A stretch of 48,375 nucleotides of DNA, taken from contig JAFLDV010000032.1 in assembly GCA_017302255.1 (NCBI GenBank), positions 1 through 48,375 on the forward strand, written 5' to 3'. The stretch comes from Gammaproteobacteria bacterium (GTDB lineage: Bacteria; Pseudomonadota; Gammaproteobacteria; Enterobacterales; Alteromonadaceae). This document shows positions 15,044 through 25,421 of the stretch, one piece after another. The position numbers and the translations under genes are program-made. Within the stretch, counting starts at the first letter, position 1, and the number at the start of each line of letters is the position of its first letter. The notes below the pieces were generated by a model, which saw nothing but the letters and a program-made list of their open reading frames with translations, ran no database searches and was not told the origin of the DNA.

Positions 15044-17869
15044 ATGATGAGCAGCCGTACGACTCGTCAATCGTTGCCGATAACGAGGCCTGAATTGAAT
15101 AAAAGTCACGTCGTACGCAGTGCTAATGATCACCGTAGCTATTCTCCGTTAACCTTACCCAACGGCTTGCGCGTGTTATTAGTTGAACAACCAGATGCAG
15201 AAAAAAGTGCTGCCGCCATGGCCGTTAACGTTGGCCATTTTGATGATCCCAAAGATCGAGAAGGTTTAGCTCACTTTTTAGAACATCTGGTTTTTTTGGG
15301 TTCCAAAAATTTTCCGGACTCTGGCGAATATCAGCAATTTATGGCCGCTAAAGGCGGAAGTCATAATGCTTGGACCGGCACCGAACACTCATGCTTCTAC
15401 TTTGATATTGAAGACAAAAGCTTTAGTCAGGGACTTGAGCGTTTTGCCGATATGCTAAGCGCCCCGCTATTTTCCGAAGAAGCTGTGCTAAAAGAGCGTC
15501 AGGCTATCGAAGCGGAATTTTCGATGAAGTTAAAAGACGACGGCCGACGGATTTACCAAGCCCACAAAGAAACCATCAATCCTGAACATCCATTTGCCAA
15601 GTTTTCCGTCGGCAACCTGCAAACGTTGGACGACAGAGCAGAACAATCAGCGCAGCAAGCGGTGCAGCAGTTTTATCTCGAGCAATACAGCGCGAGCCGA
15701 ATGACTTTAGTCACAGTCAGTGCTTTCCCGTTGCAACGGCAAGAAGAATTGGTCATGCAGCATTTTATGGCGCTGCCATCGCACTTACCAGCAAAGCCAG
15801 CGCTTTCCGTGCCATTGCACCAACCCGAACACCTCGGTATCCAATTAAACATTCAGCCGCACAAACCAACTCATCGCTTGGTCTTGAGTTTCTCACTGCC
15901 CGACATTCAACCTTGGTATCAATTCAAAGTTATTAGTTTCTTAGCGCATATCCTCGGAGATGAAGGTCCAGGCTCATTGTTAAGCTTGTTAAAGCAACAA
16001 GGGCTAGTGAATGCGCTGAATGCTGGCGGCGGCATCGATGGTAGTAACTATAAAGACTTTACCCTTGCTTTTGAATTAACCGCTGCCGGTATGGATGCGG
16101 TGAAAACTATCACCGAACAAAGTTTTGGCTATCTGCAGTTACTGAAACAGCAGCCATTCCCTGAGACTTTATTTTTTGAACGACAACGTTTGTGTCAGTG
16201 GAGTTTTTTATACCAAGAGCCTAAATCTGCACAACAACTGGCAAGTGATTTAGCCGTCAATTTGCAGCATTATCCTGTCGAAGACTACATCTACGGCGAC
16301 TATCGTATGGAAATGCCGCCTGAGTCATTGTATCGGAAAATCCTCGGATACTTTAATGCCAATGCCCTTCGCATAATGGTCATCGCGCCAGAAGCCAAGG
16401 TTGACCGTGAAGCCCGTTGGTATCACACGCCTTACAGTGTCGATGTGATTGACCCGACTTGGCTTCAGAGCTTAAATGAACAAGCAATTCCTGCTAATTG
16501 TAAGCTGCCTCCAGCTAACCGCTATTTGGTGGGGCAACTTAATCTATTGCCTTTACATGCCCACCAACAGCATCCTGTGCAAGTGTGTAAAACCGAGGCG
16601 CTATCCTTATGGTTCAAAGCTGATACCGATTTTGGCTCACCCAAAGGTCATATCTTCGTGCAATTGACTCTGCCAAATACGGTACAGAATACCCAGCAAC
16701 TGGCACTGACCAAACTTTGGCTTGAGCTGTTTTTAGATCGGATTAATGAAAAATTCTACCCAGCGACTACCGCAGGGCTTAGCTACAACATTTACGTGCA
16801 ACAACATGGCCTAACTCTCCACAGTAGTGGCTTATCTGGCAATCAAATCGCCCTATTGCAAGACGTGTTGACCGAGATCCAAAACTTTGAGTTTTCACCA
16901 GCTCGATTTGTTGAACTTAAAGCACAGTTGGTTCGGCACTGGCAAAACCAAGTTCGCAACAAACCGATCAGTCAGCTGTTTAGTCAGCTGTCCAGTTTAT
17001 TGCAACCGATGAATCCGGAAAGTGAACAGTTGGCTCGTGAACTAACCGCGGCAAGTTGCGAAGACTTCCAACAGTTTTGTGAAAATATGCTCGACAAAGT
17101 GCATATCGAGGGGCTAATGCTTGGTAACTGGACCAAACCAGAAGCGAAAACCCTAGAATCGATGTTAAGCAACTGGTTAACAGCAAGACAGAACTATGGG
17201 CCGAAATTACCTCGACAAAGTTATAGTGTCGATGGCCTCGGTCCGCTTTGGTTAACTCAATCGGTAAGCCATGACGACCATGCATTGGTGATTTATTTAC
17301 CAGCAAAAGATCGTTCGCCACGCAGCATGGCGATGTTTATGTTGGCCAACCACCTGATTTCGCCTGAATATTTCCATGCACTGCGCACAGAGCAACAACT
17401 TGGTTATTTAGTTGGTACCGGTTACGTACCGATGAATCTAAAACCCGGCATTGCTTTTTACATCCAGTCGCCGAAAGCAGAGCCGGCAGATCTCTATTAC
17501 GCAACCTTGATTTTCTACCGCCGATTTTTGGAAGAATTACCAGAACTTGAAGCCAACGAGTTCCACGACATTAAATTAAGCCTGCAAAGTCAGTTAAAAG
17601 AACGCGACACTAGCTTAAGCGCTCGAGCAAAACGAGTCTGGCTGGCGCTTGGTCAAGGCGATTATGAATGTCGGCTATCGCAACAAATTCAAGGCGAACT
17701 TGCCCGCTTGAATTTGCAAGAGTTCTTAGATTTTTGTTATGAACTGCTGGCACCTGACTATGATGCCGTGTTTTTAGCGACAGGTTCAGCGCCTGAACAC
17801 TCGCATATGCGCAGTCTTAGCATCATGGAAATAAGTGAACAATTAACCCTACAAACCGATTGGCTTTGA
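15044..17869 (+). CDS. M16 (insulinase/pitrilysin-like) zinc metallopeptidase
   Basis: This large peptidase has the four-domain M16A plan in 941 residues. The inverted zinc motif HFLEH is at 77-81 and the third ligand is Glu158 in ERQAIEAEF, 77 residues on, the same spacing as pitrilysin. Neighbouring GSKNFPDSGEYQQFM and GSHNAWTGTEHSCFYFD are classic insulinase motifs; the C-terminal half has RTEQQLGYLVGTGYVP, the exosite-type motif of the family. Members degrade short peptides in a closed chamber. Unlike E. coli protease III (PtrA) no signal peptide is visible (MMSSRTTRQSLPITRPE), so this copy looks cytoplasmic. It is divergent from sixA; the following GGDEF-EAL gene has its own promoter overlapping this stop codon. 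Confidence 0.9.
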   Translation: MMSSRTTRQSLPITRPELNKSHVVRSANDHRSYSPLTLPNGLRVLLVEQPDAEKSAAAMAVNVGHFDDPKDREGLAHFLEHLVFLGSKNFPDSGEYQQFMAAKGGSHNAWTGTEHSCFYFDIEDKSFSQGLERFADMLSAPLFSEEAVLKERQAIEAEFSMKLKDDGRRIYQAHKETINPEHPFAKFSVGNLQTLDDRAEQSAQQAVQQFYLEQYSASRMTLVTVSAFPLQRQEELVMQHFMALPSHLPAKPALSVPLHQPEHLGIQLNIQPHKPTHRLVLSFSLPDIQPWYQFKVISFLAHILGDEGPGSLLSLLKQQGLVNALNAGGGIDGSNYKDFTLAFELTAAGMDAVKTITEQSFGYLQLLKQQPFPETLFFERQRLCQWSFLYQEPKSAQQLASDLAVNLQHYPVEDYIYGDYRMEMPPESLYRKILGYFNANALRIMVIAPEAKVDREARWYHTPYSVDVIDPTWLQSLNEQAIPANCKLPPANRYLVGQLNLLPLHAHQQHPVQVCKTEALSLWFKADTDFGSPKGHIFVQLTLPNTVQNTQQLALTKLWLELFLDRINEKFYPATTAGLSYNIYVQQHGLTLHSSGLSGNQIALLQDVLTEIQNFEFSPARFVELKAQLVRHWQNQVRNKPISQLFSQLSSLLQPMNPESEQLARELTAASCEDFQQFCENMLDKVHIEGLMLGNWTKPEAKTLESMLSNWLTARQNYGPKLPRQSYSVDGLGPLWLTQSVSHDDHALVIYLPAKDRSPRSMAMFMLANHLISPEYFHALRTEQQLGYLVGTGYVPMNLKPGIAFYIQSPKAEPADLYYATLIFYRRFLEELPELEANEFHDIKLSLQSQLKERDTSLSARAKRVWLALGQGDYECRLSQQIQGELARLNLQEFLDFCYELLAPDYDAVFLATGSAPEHSHMRSLSIMEISEQLTLQTDWL

Positions 17870-17892
17870 CACTGTCATTAAATTTATATAAT
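17866..17892 (+). promoter_or_regulatory. Candidate sigma-70 promoter of the GGDEF-EAL gene
   Basis: TTGACA (17866-17871) and TATAAT (17887-17892) are both consensus hexamers with a short 15-bp spacer; the alternative -10 TAATTT gives 17 bp. The -35 overlaps the TGA stop of the M16 gene. The start of transcription would be near 17899, about 25 nt before the GTG start. Confidence 0.5.
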
Positions 17893-17924
17893 TTAAAGCC
17901 TGACTAGGTTCAACGTATAAAAAT

Positions 17925-20177
17925 GTGAATAAAAACAATAATAAAATTAGTAAGTTCGCATATTTAGTTGCGATTTTTATAAGCAGTCCAGCATTAGCAT
18001 TGGACTGGGGCAGTTCTATGCCTTACGTCTTGTCATCAATTTTAGTGTTTTCTTTTGGGGTGTTATTACTCGCGCATTTATCCATTTTAAAAATGCGCCG
18101 CTATCAAAACCGGCTAGAGCAAAGTGAAGAGCGTCTGCGTTTATCGCTCTGGGGCAGCGGCGATGAGCTTTGGGACTGGAACATTGCGAATGGCACCTTG
18201 TTTCGTTCAAGTTCATGGCAAAATCCAGTTGATCTAAAACCCGACACTAACCAATTCCCGCCAAACCGTGACAACATCCATCCCTACGATTTAGAACGAG
18301 TGACCGAACAGCTTTATCAACACTTGGCTGGAGAAACGCCATTTTTTGAAGCGACCTATCGGATCCGTGCCGCTGATGGCGGTTGGGTTTGGGTGCTTGA
18401 TCGGGGAAAAGTTGTTTCTACCGATATTGATGGTGTCGCCACCCGGATGACCGGCACTTTGAAGAACATCCAACTGTTAAAACACACCGAAGAGCGACTT
18501 GAATTATTCGCTCGTTGTTTGGAAAACATTTCAGATGCCGTTGTGATTTGTGACACCAATTTTACTGTGCTTGAGGTAAACCAATCCTTCAGCGAAATCA
18601 CCGGCAAATCGCGCGAACAAGTGATTAAAAAGCCTTTTGATTTAGCGATGTACCCTAGCCGCTTTTTACAGGAAATTGGCTTGGCGCTGCAAAATCATGG
18701 CTCTTGGCAAGGTGAAATTAAGGACCAACGGCAAAACGGCGAAATTTATCAAGCCGAACTTAACTTTGACATTGTCCGTGATGATCATGGTCTGTTGACC
18801 CAATACGTCGCGGTATTCTCCGATATTTCCGAGCGTAAACGTCGTGAGGCTGAACTCAGCCGTTTAGCAAACTCAGATACCTTAACTGGCCTGCCGAACC
18901 GCGCAGTTTTCTCTTCTGAGTTGAGCCGCTTGGTAGAACGAGAAGTTCGACACGCATTATTAGTATTTGATTTAGACAACTTCAAAAAGATTAACGACTC
19001 ATTAGGCCATCAATTGGGCGACACACTGCTGATTAAACTGGCTGAGCGCCTAAGCCAATTGACCCGACAAAAAGAACGGTTGTATCGACTCGGCGGTGAC
19101 GAATTTGCCATATTGCTGGAAAACACCAACGATATTCACACCATCACGAGTTTGGCCAAAGAGTTAATTAAGCAAATCAACCAACCGTTTTTTATCCATC
19201 AGCACGAACTTGCGGTTACCAGCAGTATCGGCATTGTGCTGTATCCAGAAGATGGAAAAGACCCAGAAGCACTACTTCGTAACGCCGATACCGCCATGTA
19301 TCACGCTAAAAACGACGGCGCGAATCGTTATTTGTTCTTTAATGACTCGATGAACAAACTCGCCGTGAAACGTTTACAACTGGAAAACTTAATCCGCCAC
19401 GGCTTAAAAGAAGATTATTTTACTGTTTATTACCAACCGAAAATGGACATTCTCAGCGGTCAATTGGTTGGTATGGAGGCATTGGTGCGCTTTATCACGC
19501 CTAAACGCGGTTTAATAAGCCCGGCCTCCTTCATTCCGGTCTCAGAAGAGACCGGGCAAATTGTTGAAATCGGCGAAGTTGTCTTAAGAAAGGCTTGTAG
19601 AGATGTAAAGCGCTGGATTGACCAAGGTTTGTTTCATGGTCGAGTTGCGGTGAATTTGTCCGTTAAGCAGTTTATGTTGCCGTATTTGTGTGAACAAATT
19701 GACGATGTGCTGCAAGAATCTGAATTGCCGTCATACCACTTAGAACTCGAAATCACCGAAGGTACGGTAATGCAATCACCGAAAATGGCGATTGATACCA
19801 TGAAAAAATTACGCGCTCGCGGCATCCATTTAGCGATGGATGACTTCGGTACTGGCTATTCGTCATTGGCGTATTTAAAACAATTCCCGCTAAACACCTT
19901 GAAAATAGACAAGGCTTTTATTGACGATATGAACACAGCTCGTGGTCGCAATATGGTCGACACTATCGTTACTATCGCGCACAACTTAAGTTTGACTGTC
20001 GTTGCGGAAGGTGTCGAGCAAGCAGAGCAATTGCAGCAATTAAAGCAATTGCGTTGTGAAATCATTCAAGGCTATTACTACTCAAAACCGTTATCAGCCG
20101 CCGATTTTACCCAATTTCTCCTAGATCAAAAACACAGCAAGCCGAAGTTGGCAGCGGTGCCTAATTTAATCTCATAG
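17925..20177 (+). CDS. Membrane-anchored PAS-PAS-GGDEF-EAL cyclic-di-GMP protein
   Basis: This 750-residue bifunctional candidate makes and/or degrades c-di-GMP. A signal-peptide-like segment (10-26) and a transmembrane helix (34-54) precede two PAS domains (about 66-185 and 190-305; the first ends in WVLDRGKVV, the second contains VVICDTNFTVLEVNQSFSEITG). The GGDEF domain has an intact GGDEF at 390-394 and DFDNFKKINDSLGH-like motifs (FDLDNFKKIND). The EAL domain has MEALVRF (Glu518), EITEGTVMQ, MDDFGTGYSSLAYL and KIDKAFI, so it should be catalytic. The RxxD inhibitory site is not exact: the matching residues 381-384 are RQKE. The start is a GTG with a poor ribosome site, suggesting low translation. 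No operon partner. Confidence 0.9.
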   Translation: MNKNNNKISKFAYLVAIFISSPALALDWGSSMPYVLSSILVFSFGVLLLAHLSILKMRRYQNRLEQSEERLRLSLWGSGDELWDWNIANGTLFRSSSWQNPVDLKPDTNQFPPNRDNIHPYDLERVTEQLYQHLAGETPFFEATYRIRAADGGWVWVLDRGKVVSTDIDGVATRMTGTLKNIQLLKHTEERLELFARCLENISDAVVICDTNFTVLEVNQSFSEITGKSREQVIKKPFDLAMYPSRFLQEIGLALQNHGSWQGEIKDQRQNGEIYQAELNFDIVRDDHGLLTQYVAVFSDISERKRREAELSRLANSDTLTGLPNRAVFSSELSRLVEREVRHALLVFDLDNFKKINDSLGHQLGDTLLIKLAERLSQLTRQKERLYRLGGDEFAILLENTNDIHTITSLAKELIKQINQPFFIHQHELAVTSSIGIVLYPEDGKDPEALLRNADTAMYHAKNDGANRYLFFNDSMNKLAVKRLQLENLIRHGLKEDYFTVYYQPKMDILSGQLVGMEALVRFITPKRGLISPASFIPVSEETGQIVEIGEVVLRKACRDVKRWIDQGLFHGRVAVNLSVKQFMLPYLCEQIDDVLQESELPSYHLELEITEGTVMQSPKMAIDTMKKLRARGIHLAMDDFGTGYSSLAYLKQFPLNTLKIDKAFIDDMNTARGRNMVDTIVTIAHNLSLTVVAEGVEQAEQLQQLKQLRCEIIQGYYYSKPLSAADFTQFLLDQKHSKPKLAAVPNLIS

Positions 20178-20242
20178 CTTTGAAGTTGCGAAAACCGCTT
20201 AAAGAGTTGCAACGTTTAGAGTTTCCCCTTCCAATTCAGCAA

Positions 20243-20274
20243 TAAAAAAAGAGCCAAATGGCTCTTTTTTTATT
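20243..20274. terminator. Bidirectional terminator after the GGDEF-EAL gene
   Basis: AGAGCC / GGCTCT stem with an AAAT loop, preceded by A7 and followed by T7. It serves the GGDEF-EAL gene on the plus strand and the small membrane protein gene on the minus strand. Confidence 0.9.
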
Positions 20275-20316
20275 TACGCTTAATCCTGTAGATGGCTGAT
20301 ACCCTACAAAATGTAT

Positions 20317-20478
20317 TTAATCTCTACTTCTTGCGTCAGGATCAATGCCTTGACGGATTTTTTCAATCCGCTCTTGGTGCTTAAACCACATGCTCAAACC
20401 ACCAAGCCCAATCCCAGCTAACGGGATTAAAAACACTAACACTGCAGGCTGAAGTAAATTATTAAAAAAATCTTGCAT
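20317..20478 (-). CDS. Small membrane protein of 53 residues, unknown function
   Basis: A short reading frame encodes MQDFFNNLLQPAVLVFLIPL, then AGIGLGGLSMWFK and a charged tail HQERIEKIRQGIDPDARSRD. Residues about 10-32 form one hydrophobic, glycine-containing membrane helix, and the tail is amphipathic and cytoplasmic if positive-inside applies. Similar membrane-helix plus HQERIEKIRQG tails occur in small phage-shock-B-like and other unclassified proteins, but I cannot name a family. GGATTAACC gives a modest ribosome site. It lies 35 nt downstream of maoP on the same strand and just ahead of the bidirectional terminator, so it is probably co-transcribed with maoP. Confidence 0.65.
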   Translation of the reverse strand: MQDFFNNLLQPAVLVFLIPLAGIGLGGLSMWFKHQERIEKIRQGIDPDARSRD

Positions 20479-20513
20479 GGTTAATCCTTTCCATTGCAGG
20501 AAAACGTTAAATA

Positions 20514-20861
20514 TTAATCGTTGTCAGTTTCAACGTAAGAGAAATCGTCACTACCGTCGGCAATACGCTTTTTGCCGAACACTGTGTGAAACTTACGCTT
20601 CTCTTGAATACGTTGCTTGTACTTCATCCAAGTTTTTTCATACACGGAAGCGGCTTCTGCCTCGCCCTTACAAACTTGCAAAAAGCGCTGTTCTTCTTCA
20701 TTCACTGGCTGACGGATGCCGTCTTCCAGTTCCTGCATCGATGCCCCATGCTTCTCCAGCAGGTTACCCTCTGCCAGCGTAAAACGTCCTGACCGAGTAA
20801 ATCCTTTCGGGAAATTCCGGTCATCAAAAAAGCGACGTTTAGCCACAAAACTTTGCTGCAT
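20514..20861 (-). CDS. maoP: Macrodomain Ori organisation protein MaoP (DUF413)
   Basis: MaoP (YifE) works with the maoS site to organise the origin macrodomain in E. coli. This 115-residue protein is collinear with E. coli YifE: RRFFDDRNFPKGFTRSG, LLEKHGASMQELEDG, PVNEEEQRFLQVCKGE, WMKYKQRI and KFHTVFGKK. It is cytoplasmic. The ATG at 20861 has AGGGGA 9 nt upstream; a GTG one codon earlier is possible. It is divergent from hdfR, exactly the E. coli gene pair, and is followed on the same strand by the 53-residue membrane protein. Confidence 0.95.
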   Translation of the reverse strand: MQQSFVAKRRFFDDRNFPKGFTRSGRFTLAEGNLLEKHGASMQELEDGIRQPVNEEEQRFLQVCKGEAEAASVYEKTWMKYKQRIQEKRKFHTVFGKKRIADGSDDFSYVETDND

Positions 20862-20990
20862 CACTTTTTTCCCCTGATCTCGTTGAATCTAAAGCTATCC
20901 CAATTAAACTGTGCGGAGTATGGTAAACAAAATTCCTATCGTAAAACAAATATTTTTTATGGTTTCGATAAAAATAACTAAGGTACCGAT

Positions 20991-21788
20991 TTGGATACTG
21001 AACTATTAAAAACCTTTTTAGAAGTGCAGAAAACTCGACACTTCGGTAAAGCCGCTGAGAACTTGTACCTCACGCAATCTGCAGTTAGCTTTCGCATCCG
21101 ACAATTAGAGCAAAGCTTAGGCGTCGCACTCTTTACTCGGTTTAGAAATAATATTCAATTAACCAACGCTGGAGAATTGTTATTACCCCATGCGCGCGCT
21201 GTGATCCAAGCGATGGTTGCAGCTAAACATCAGTTATTATTGCAAAGTGGTAAGCCCCAACCTTATCAATGGCAAATCGCCAATGAACTGAGCTTTTTAC
21301 TTCAACAACTACCAAGCTGGCCAGTTTCTGCCGAACATAGCTTGCAAGTGCAGTTTTTAAGCTCTACAACGGCGATACAAGAACCCTTGCAACGAACTGA
21401 TGGCTACGTTGGCTTTGCAGCAAATAATTCGTTATCGGAAAGCACAGCGCGTTATAGCCTTGGCTTTCTTAAATTGCTTGCAGTCACTTCAAATTCCCAA
21501 GCCACCAGCGAAGCTCGGTGGGAGTTACCGACAGCTATCCCGCAACTTAGCGAATTAACTTTGGGTTTTGTCAGCACCGATGCTTATCTACTGCGAAATT
21601 ATCTGAAATGCCATAACGCCTGTGGCTATCTGCCAAGTTCAATGGTCGATACTGAAAGCTTGCAACTGTTAGCGAAAGCGCCGGTTTGGCTAGAGGTATG
21701 CGCTTATGCCCCGATAGATGCTGAATGGCCGGCAGTGCTTGCTCAGCAATTACAATCAGCAGAACTGTTATTTGCCACACCTAATTAA
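20991..21788 (+). CDS. hdfR: LysR-family regulator HdfR
   Basis: The first 60 residues ([56 protein letters not shown]) are nearly those of E. coli HdfR, which represses flhDC and activates gltBD there. Length is 265 residues, slightly shorter than the E. coli protein, and the effector domain is much less conserved, so the target may differ. The start is a TTG at 20991 supported by AAGG 7 nt upstream. It is divergent from maoP with a 129-bp intergenic region that must hold both promoters, and ends before a strong bidirectional terminator. Confidence 0.9.
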   Translation: MDTELLKTFLEVQKTRHFGKAAENLYLTQSAVSFRIRQLEQSLGVALFTRFRNNIQLTNAGELLLPHARAVIQAMVAAKHQLLLQSGKPQPYQWQIANELSFLLQQLPSWPVSAEHSLQVQFLSSTTAIQEPLQRTDGYVGFAANNSLSESTARYSLGFLKLLAVTSNSQATSEARWELPTAIPQLSELTLGFVSTDAYLLRNYLKCHNACGYLPSSMVDTESLQLLAKAPVWLEVCAYAPIDAEWPAVLAQQLQSAELLFATPN

Positions 21789-21846
21789 ACTTTGCAGCTA
21801 TGCGCCTGCTGGGCTGATAACTGTTTTAGTGCTTACCTAATTCCGA

Positions 21847-21878
21847 TAAAAAAACCACCGCATTTGCGGTGGTTTTTG
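21847..21878. terminator. Bidirectional terminator between hdfR and fadJ
   Basis: AAACCACCGCA / TGCGGTGGTTT stem with a short TT loop, A-rich on the left and T-rich on the right; serves convergent hdfR and fadJ. Confidence 0.9.
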
Positions 21879-21906
21879 CTGCTAGCAGTTACTAAAAGCA
21901 TTTAGC

Positions 21907-24036
21907 TTAGTAAAAACTACGTCCTTCTTCAGCCATGCTCAGCAACATGTTGCATGGCGTGAAGCGAGCTCCAAATTGTTGTTCGTAGCGACGTAAATCA
22001 GCAACTAAAGCCGTAACGCCGAGGCTGTCAATGTAATGGAATGGTCCGCCTAGGAACGGTGGGAAGCCGATACCGAAAATTGCACCGATATCACCGTCCC
22101 GCGCACTTGCGATAATTCCTTCTTCCAAGCAACGCACCGCTTCATTGAGCATCTGAACCATACACCGGTTGCTGATTTGCTCAGATGACAAGCGACCTGA
22201 TGGTTGGATGCCCAACAGCGCATAAACAGAAGTATCAACCTCTTTGCGGCCCTTTTTCACCGCTGCGCCGTAACGATAGAAACCTTTTTCAACTTTTTTG
22301 CCTTTACGACCATCGGCAATCAGTTTGTCAAAAGCTGCAGGCGCTTCAAATCGCTCACCTAATTCACGTTGCAAAATTGGCGAAATTTTTGCGCCGACGT
22401 CAATACCGACTTCATCAAGTAAGGTAATTGGACCAACTGGGAAACCAAATTTACTCAGTGCTTTGTCTAATTTCTCGACTGGCTCCCCTTCAAGTAACAG
22501 GTTGGCCGCTTCGTTCATATACAAAGCCAAAATACGGTTGACGTAAAAGCCAGCGCCATCCTTAACAACAATTGGGGTTTTACCCTGTTTCCGCGCAAAA
22601 GCCACAGTTGTTGCAATAGTTTCAGGCGAGGTTTTCTCATGCGCAATGACTTCAACCAGTGGCATTTTATCCACCGGTGAGAAGTAATGCAGACCAATCA
22701 CATTTTCTGGACGCTGCGCTTTGGCGGCAATTTGCGCGATCGGCAATGAGCTTGTGTTACTAGCAAACACTGTATTCTCTGAACAATTGGCTTCAATATC
22801 TGCAACCATGCGTTGTTTCAAATCTAGATCTTCAAACACAGCTTCAACGACTAAATCAACATCATGAAAACCAGAATAGTCCGTAGTACCGGTTAACAGT
22901 GACATCTGCTTTTGCAGTTCAGTTTTACTAATAAAGCGTCTTTTGAATTTTTTATTCAATAAGCTGAAGCTGTATTTTAATGCATTGCCGATGCCGGTTT
23001 GGTTGATGTCTTTAATACGAACTGGCAAGCCAGCCTTACCAGCAGTCACATTGGCGATACCACCGCCCATCAAACCGCCACCTAATACCGCAACTTTTTT
23101 CACTTTACGTGGCTTCGCATCGCCCGCACCGGATTCTTTTTTCATTTGCGTAGTTGCAAAGAATAAATTCCGTAATGATGCGGAAACTGGAGTCATGCAA
23201 AGCTCACCAAAGGCTGCAGCTTCAAAAACTAAACCTTTTTCAATGCCCTGCTCGGCACCTGTACGAATAGCCGCAATGATTTTTTCTGGCGCAGGATAAT
23301 GGCCTTGGGTTTTGCTCAGTGTCTGCTTCAGTGCTTGGCTAAACAAAATACCGCGACCAATCGAGGTAAACTCTAAGAGTTGGCCCATCAGAGGCAATTT
23401 CACCGGTTTTGAACGATCTGGTTTGCCAGCTAGCGCCATCTTCACTGCAGCTTCTAACAAAATACTGACTGGCACTACCGCATCAACCAAGCCTGCTTTT
23501 CTCGCTTGATCAGCGCGCAGTTGCTTACCAGTTAACATCATGTCTAGGCCCTTTTGCAGGCCAACTAGACGCGGTAAACGCTGCGTACCGCCGCTGCCAG
23601 GCAACAGACCTAACTGTACTTCCGGCAGACCCAACACCGTTTTGTTGTCATTAGTGGCTACCCGGCCATGACAGGCCATGGCAAGTTCCAAACCGCCGCC
23701 CAAACACGGACCATGAATGGCCGCAATTAGCGGAATACTCAGCTGCTCTAGCTGGTTAAACATTTGCTGACCCATAGTGGCAATCGCAGTTGCTTCTGCC
23801 GCTGATTTACAGGCGTCTAACATGGTGATGTCAGCGCCAGCAATAAATGAGTCAGGTTTGCCAGAAATAATCACTAAACCTTTTAGCGATTTATTGCTGC
23901 GGATCTGCTCGAGCAAATCGCTAATTTCTTCAGCAAATGCCGCCTTCAGCACATTCATGCTTTCGCCGGCTACATCCATGGTGATAACACCAACACCATC
24001 ATCACGGATCGCTAAGCTAAAAGTCGGTTGGCTCAT
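21907..24036 (-). CDS. fadJ: Fatty acid oxidation complex alpha subunit FadJ
   Basis: This multifunctional enzyme carries enoyl-CoA hydratase/isomerase and 3-hydroxyacyl-CoA dehydrogenase activities of beta-oxidation. In the N-terminal crotonase domain Glu117 ([10 protein letters not shown]) and Glu139 ([13 protein letters not shown]) are the catalytic pair. The NAD-binding domain starts at [14 protein letters not shown] (GGGLMGGG at 319-326) and contains [12 protein letters not shown] and [14 protein letters not shown]. At 709 residues the length and the fadI-fadJ order identify FadJ rather than FadB. Its start codon shares one base with the fadI stop (TAATG), so the subunits are translationally coupled and would form an alpha2beta2 complex. 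Transcription is from the fadI promoter. Confidence 0.95.
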   Translation of the reverse strand: MSQPTFSLAIRDDGVGVITMDVAGESMNVLKAAFAEEISDLLEQIRSNKSLKGLVIISGKPDSFIAGADITMLDACKSAAEATAIATMGQQMFNQLEQLSIPLIAAIHGPCLGGGLELAMACHGRVATNDNKTVLGLPEVQLGLLPGSGGTQRLPRLVGLQKGLDMMLTGKQLRADQARKAGLVDAVVPVSILLEAAVKMALAGKPDRSKPVKLPLMGQLLEFTSIGRGILFSQALKQTLSKTQGHYPAPEKIIAAIRTGAEQGIEKGLVFEAAAFGELCMTPVSASLRNLFFATTQMKKESGAGDAKPRKVKKVAVLGGGLMGGGIANVTAGKAGLPVRIKDINQTGIGNALKYSFSLLNKKFKRRFISKTELQKQMSLLTGTTDYSGFHDVDLVVEAVFEDLDLKQRMVADIEANCSENTVFASNTSSLPIAQIAAKAQRPENVIGLHYFSPVDKMPLVEVIAHEKTSPETIATTVAFARKQGKTPIVVKDGAGFYVNRILALYMNEAANLLLEGEPVEKLDKALSKFGFPVGPITLLDEVGIDVGAKISPILQRELGERFEAPAAFDKLIADGRKGKKVEKGFYRYGAAVKKGRKEVDTSVYALLGIQPSGRLSSEQISNRCMVQMLNEAVRCLEEGIIASARDGDIGAIFGIGFPPFLGGPFHYIDSLGVTALVADLRRYEQQFGARFTPCNMLLSMAEEGRSFY

Positions 24037-25346
24037 TATTCAGTCTCCACAATCATAGCTGCGCCTAAACCACCAGCAGCACAAGCTGTGGTTAAGCCAA
24101 TACCGCCGCCACGGCGTTTTAATTCATTTAATGTTTGGGTAATTAAACGAGTACCAGTTGCGGCAAATGGGTGACCGTATGCTAATGAACCGCCGAGTAC
24201 GTTGAAGCGCTCCATATCAATTTCACCAATAGCCTCGGTACGACCTAATTTCTCTTGGGCGAACTTTTTACTTGCAAACATTTTCATGTTAGCGAGTGTC
24301 TGCGCAGCAAATGCTTCATGCATTTCAATTAACGTTAAATCTTTTAAATTCATGCCAGCGCGGTCAAGAGCAATTGGTGTAGCGTAGGATGGCCCCATCA
24401 GCATGTCATCCCACACATCAATTGCCGCAAATGCATAACTACGGATGTAACCCAACACTTCATAACCCAAGGCTTTCGCTTGGCTTTCAGGCATCATCAG
24501 CACCGCAGACGCACCATCGGTCAATGGCGTCGCGTTAGCAGCAGTCACTGTGCCGTAGGTGCGGTCAAATACCGGTTTTAATTTGGCATAAGAATCAAGT
24601 TTTGATTCCATACGAATATTGTTATCGACTTCTAAGAATTTGCTGTATGGCTCAACGTGTGCAGCCATCACTTCATCCTTCATCAAACCATCTTTCCAAG
24701 CTTTTGCCGCTAACGTGTGTGAACGGTGCGCCAAGGCATCTTGGTCAGCACGGCTAATTTGATGAGTTTTGGCCATTTGCTCGGCGGTATCCCCCATCGA
24801 CAAGCCTGTTGTGTATTCGGCAACCGCTGGTGGTACTGGCAATAAATCTTTAAAGCCAAGACGGCGGAAAATCGCCAGCTTTTGGCCGAATGTTTTGGCT
24901 TTGTTAACGTCGACTAGCGCACGAGCGAGGGCTTTACTTACGCCAATTGGCAATACTGAGCTCGAATCGGCGCCACCAGCGATACCGATATTGGTGATGC
25001 CAGCCATCATACTTTCAGCAACACTCACTACCGATTGGAAACTTGTTGCGCAAGCGCGAGTGACGCTAAATGCGTCGGTATGAACGTTCATACCAGTGCC
25101 AAGCACTATTTCACGAGCGATATTTGGTGCTTCTGGCATTTGAACAACTTGACCGTAAACCACTTGATCAATTAATTTGGGGTCTAAGGCGCTGCGGATC
25201 AACAATTCGTTGACGACAAGCTTACCGAGTTCAAGTGCAGAAACTCCATGAAATTCTGTAGCTTGTTTGGCAAATGGCGTACGCAGACCGCGTACGATGG
25301 CGATACGGTCACCCTGACGAGTGATTAGTTTGATTGGCGTGGCCAT
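24036..25346 (-). CDS. fadI: 3-ketoacyl-CoA thiolase FadI (beta subunit)
   Basis: This enzyme is the thiolytic beta subunit of the FadJ complex, cleaving 3-ketoacyl-CoA to acetyl-CoA. The acyl-accepting cysteine is Cys99 in [10 protein letters not shown], the catalytic histidine lies in [16 protein letters not shown], and the second cysteine is in [15 protein letters not shown]. Length is 436 residues from the ATG at 25346, chosen because GAGGA lies 6 nt upstream; an ATG at 25358 overlaps that ribosome site. A perfect FadR-type palindrome lies 27 nt upstream and a PsrA-like palindrome 76 nt upstream, so repression by both fatty-acid regulators is likely. Confidence 0.95.
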   Translation of the reverse strand: MATPIKLITRQGDRIAIVRGLRTPFAKQATEFHGVSALELGKLVVNELLIRSALDPKLIDQVVYGQVVQMPEAPNIAREIVLGTGMNVHTDAFSVTRACATSFQSVVSVAESMMAGITNIGIAGGADSSSVLPIGVSKALARALVDVNKAKTFGQKLAIFRRLGFKDLLPVPPAVAEYTTGLSMGDTAEQMAKTHQISRADQDALAHRSHTLAAKAWKDGLMKDEVMAAHVEPYSKFLEVDNNIRMESKLDSYAKLKPVFDRTYGTVTAANATPLTDGASAVLMMPESQAKALGYEVLGYIRSYAFAAIDVWDDMLMGPSYATPIALDRAGMNLKDLTLIEMHEAFAAQTLANMKMFASKKFAQEKLGRTEAIGEIDMERFNVLGGSLAYGHPFAATGTRLITQTLNELKRRGGGIGLTTACAAGGLGAAMIVETE

Positions 25347-25372
25347 AGTGATCCTCATGCTGCTAATTCGTT

Positions 25373-25387
25373 ACAGGTCTGACCTGT
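25373..25387. promoter_or_regulatory. FadR operator upstream of fadI
   Basis: ACAGGTC-T-GACCTGT is a perfect palindrome closely matching the E. coli FadR box core (TGGTCNGACC with flanks). It lies between the presumed fadI promoter and the start codon, a repressing position. A fadR gene is present at 5329-6045. Confidence 0.85.
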
Positions 25388-25421
25388 GCGTTTTATTCGA
25401 TTGTAACGAGAGATCAGACAA

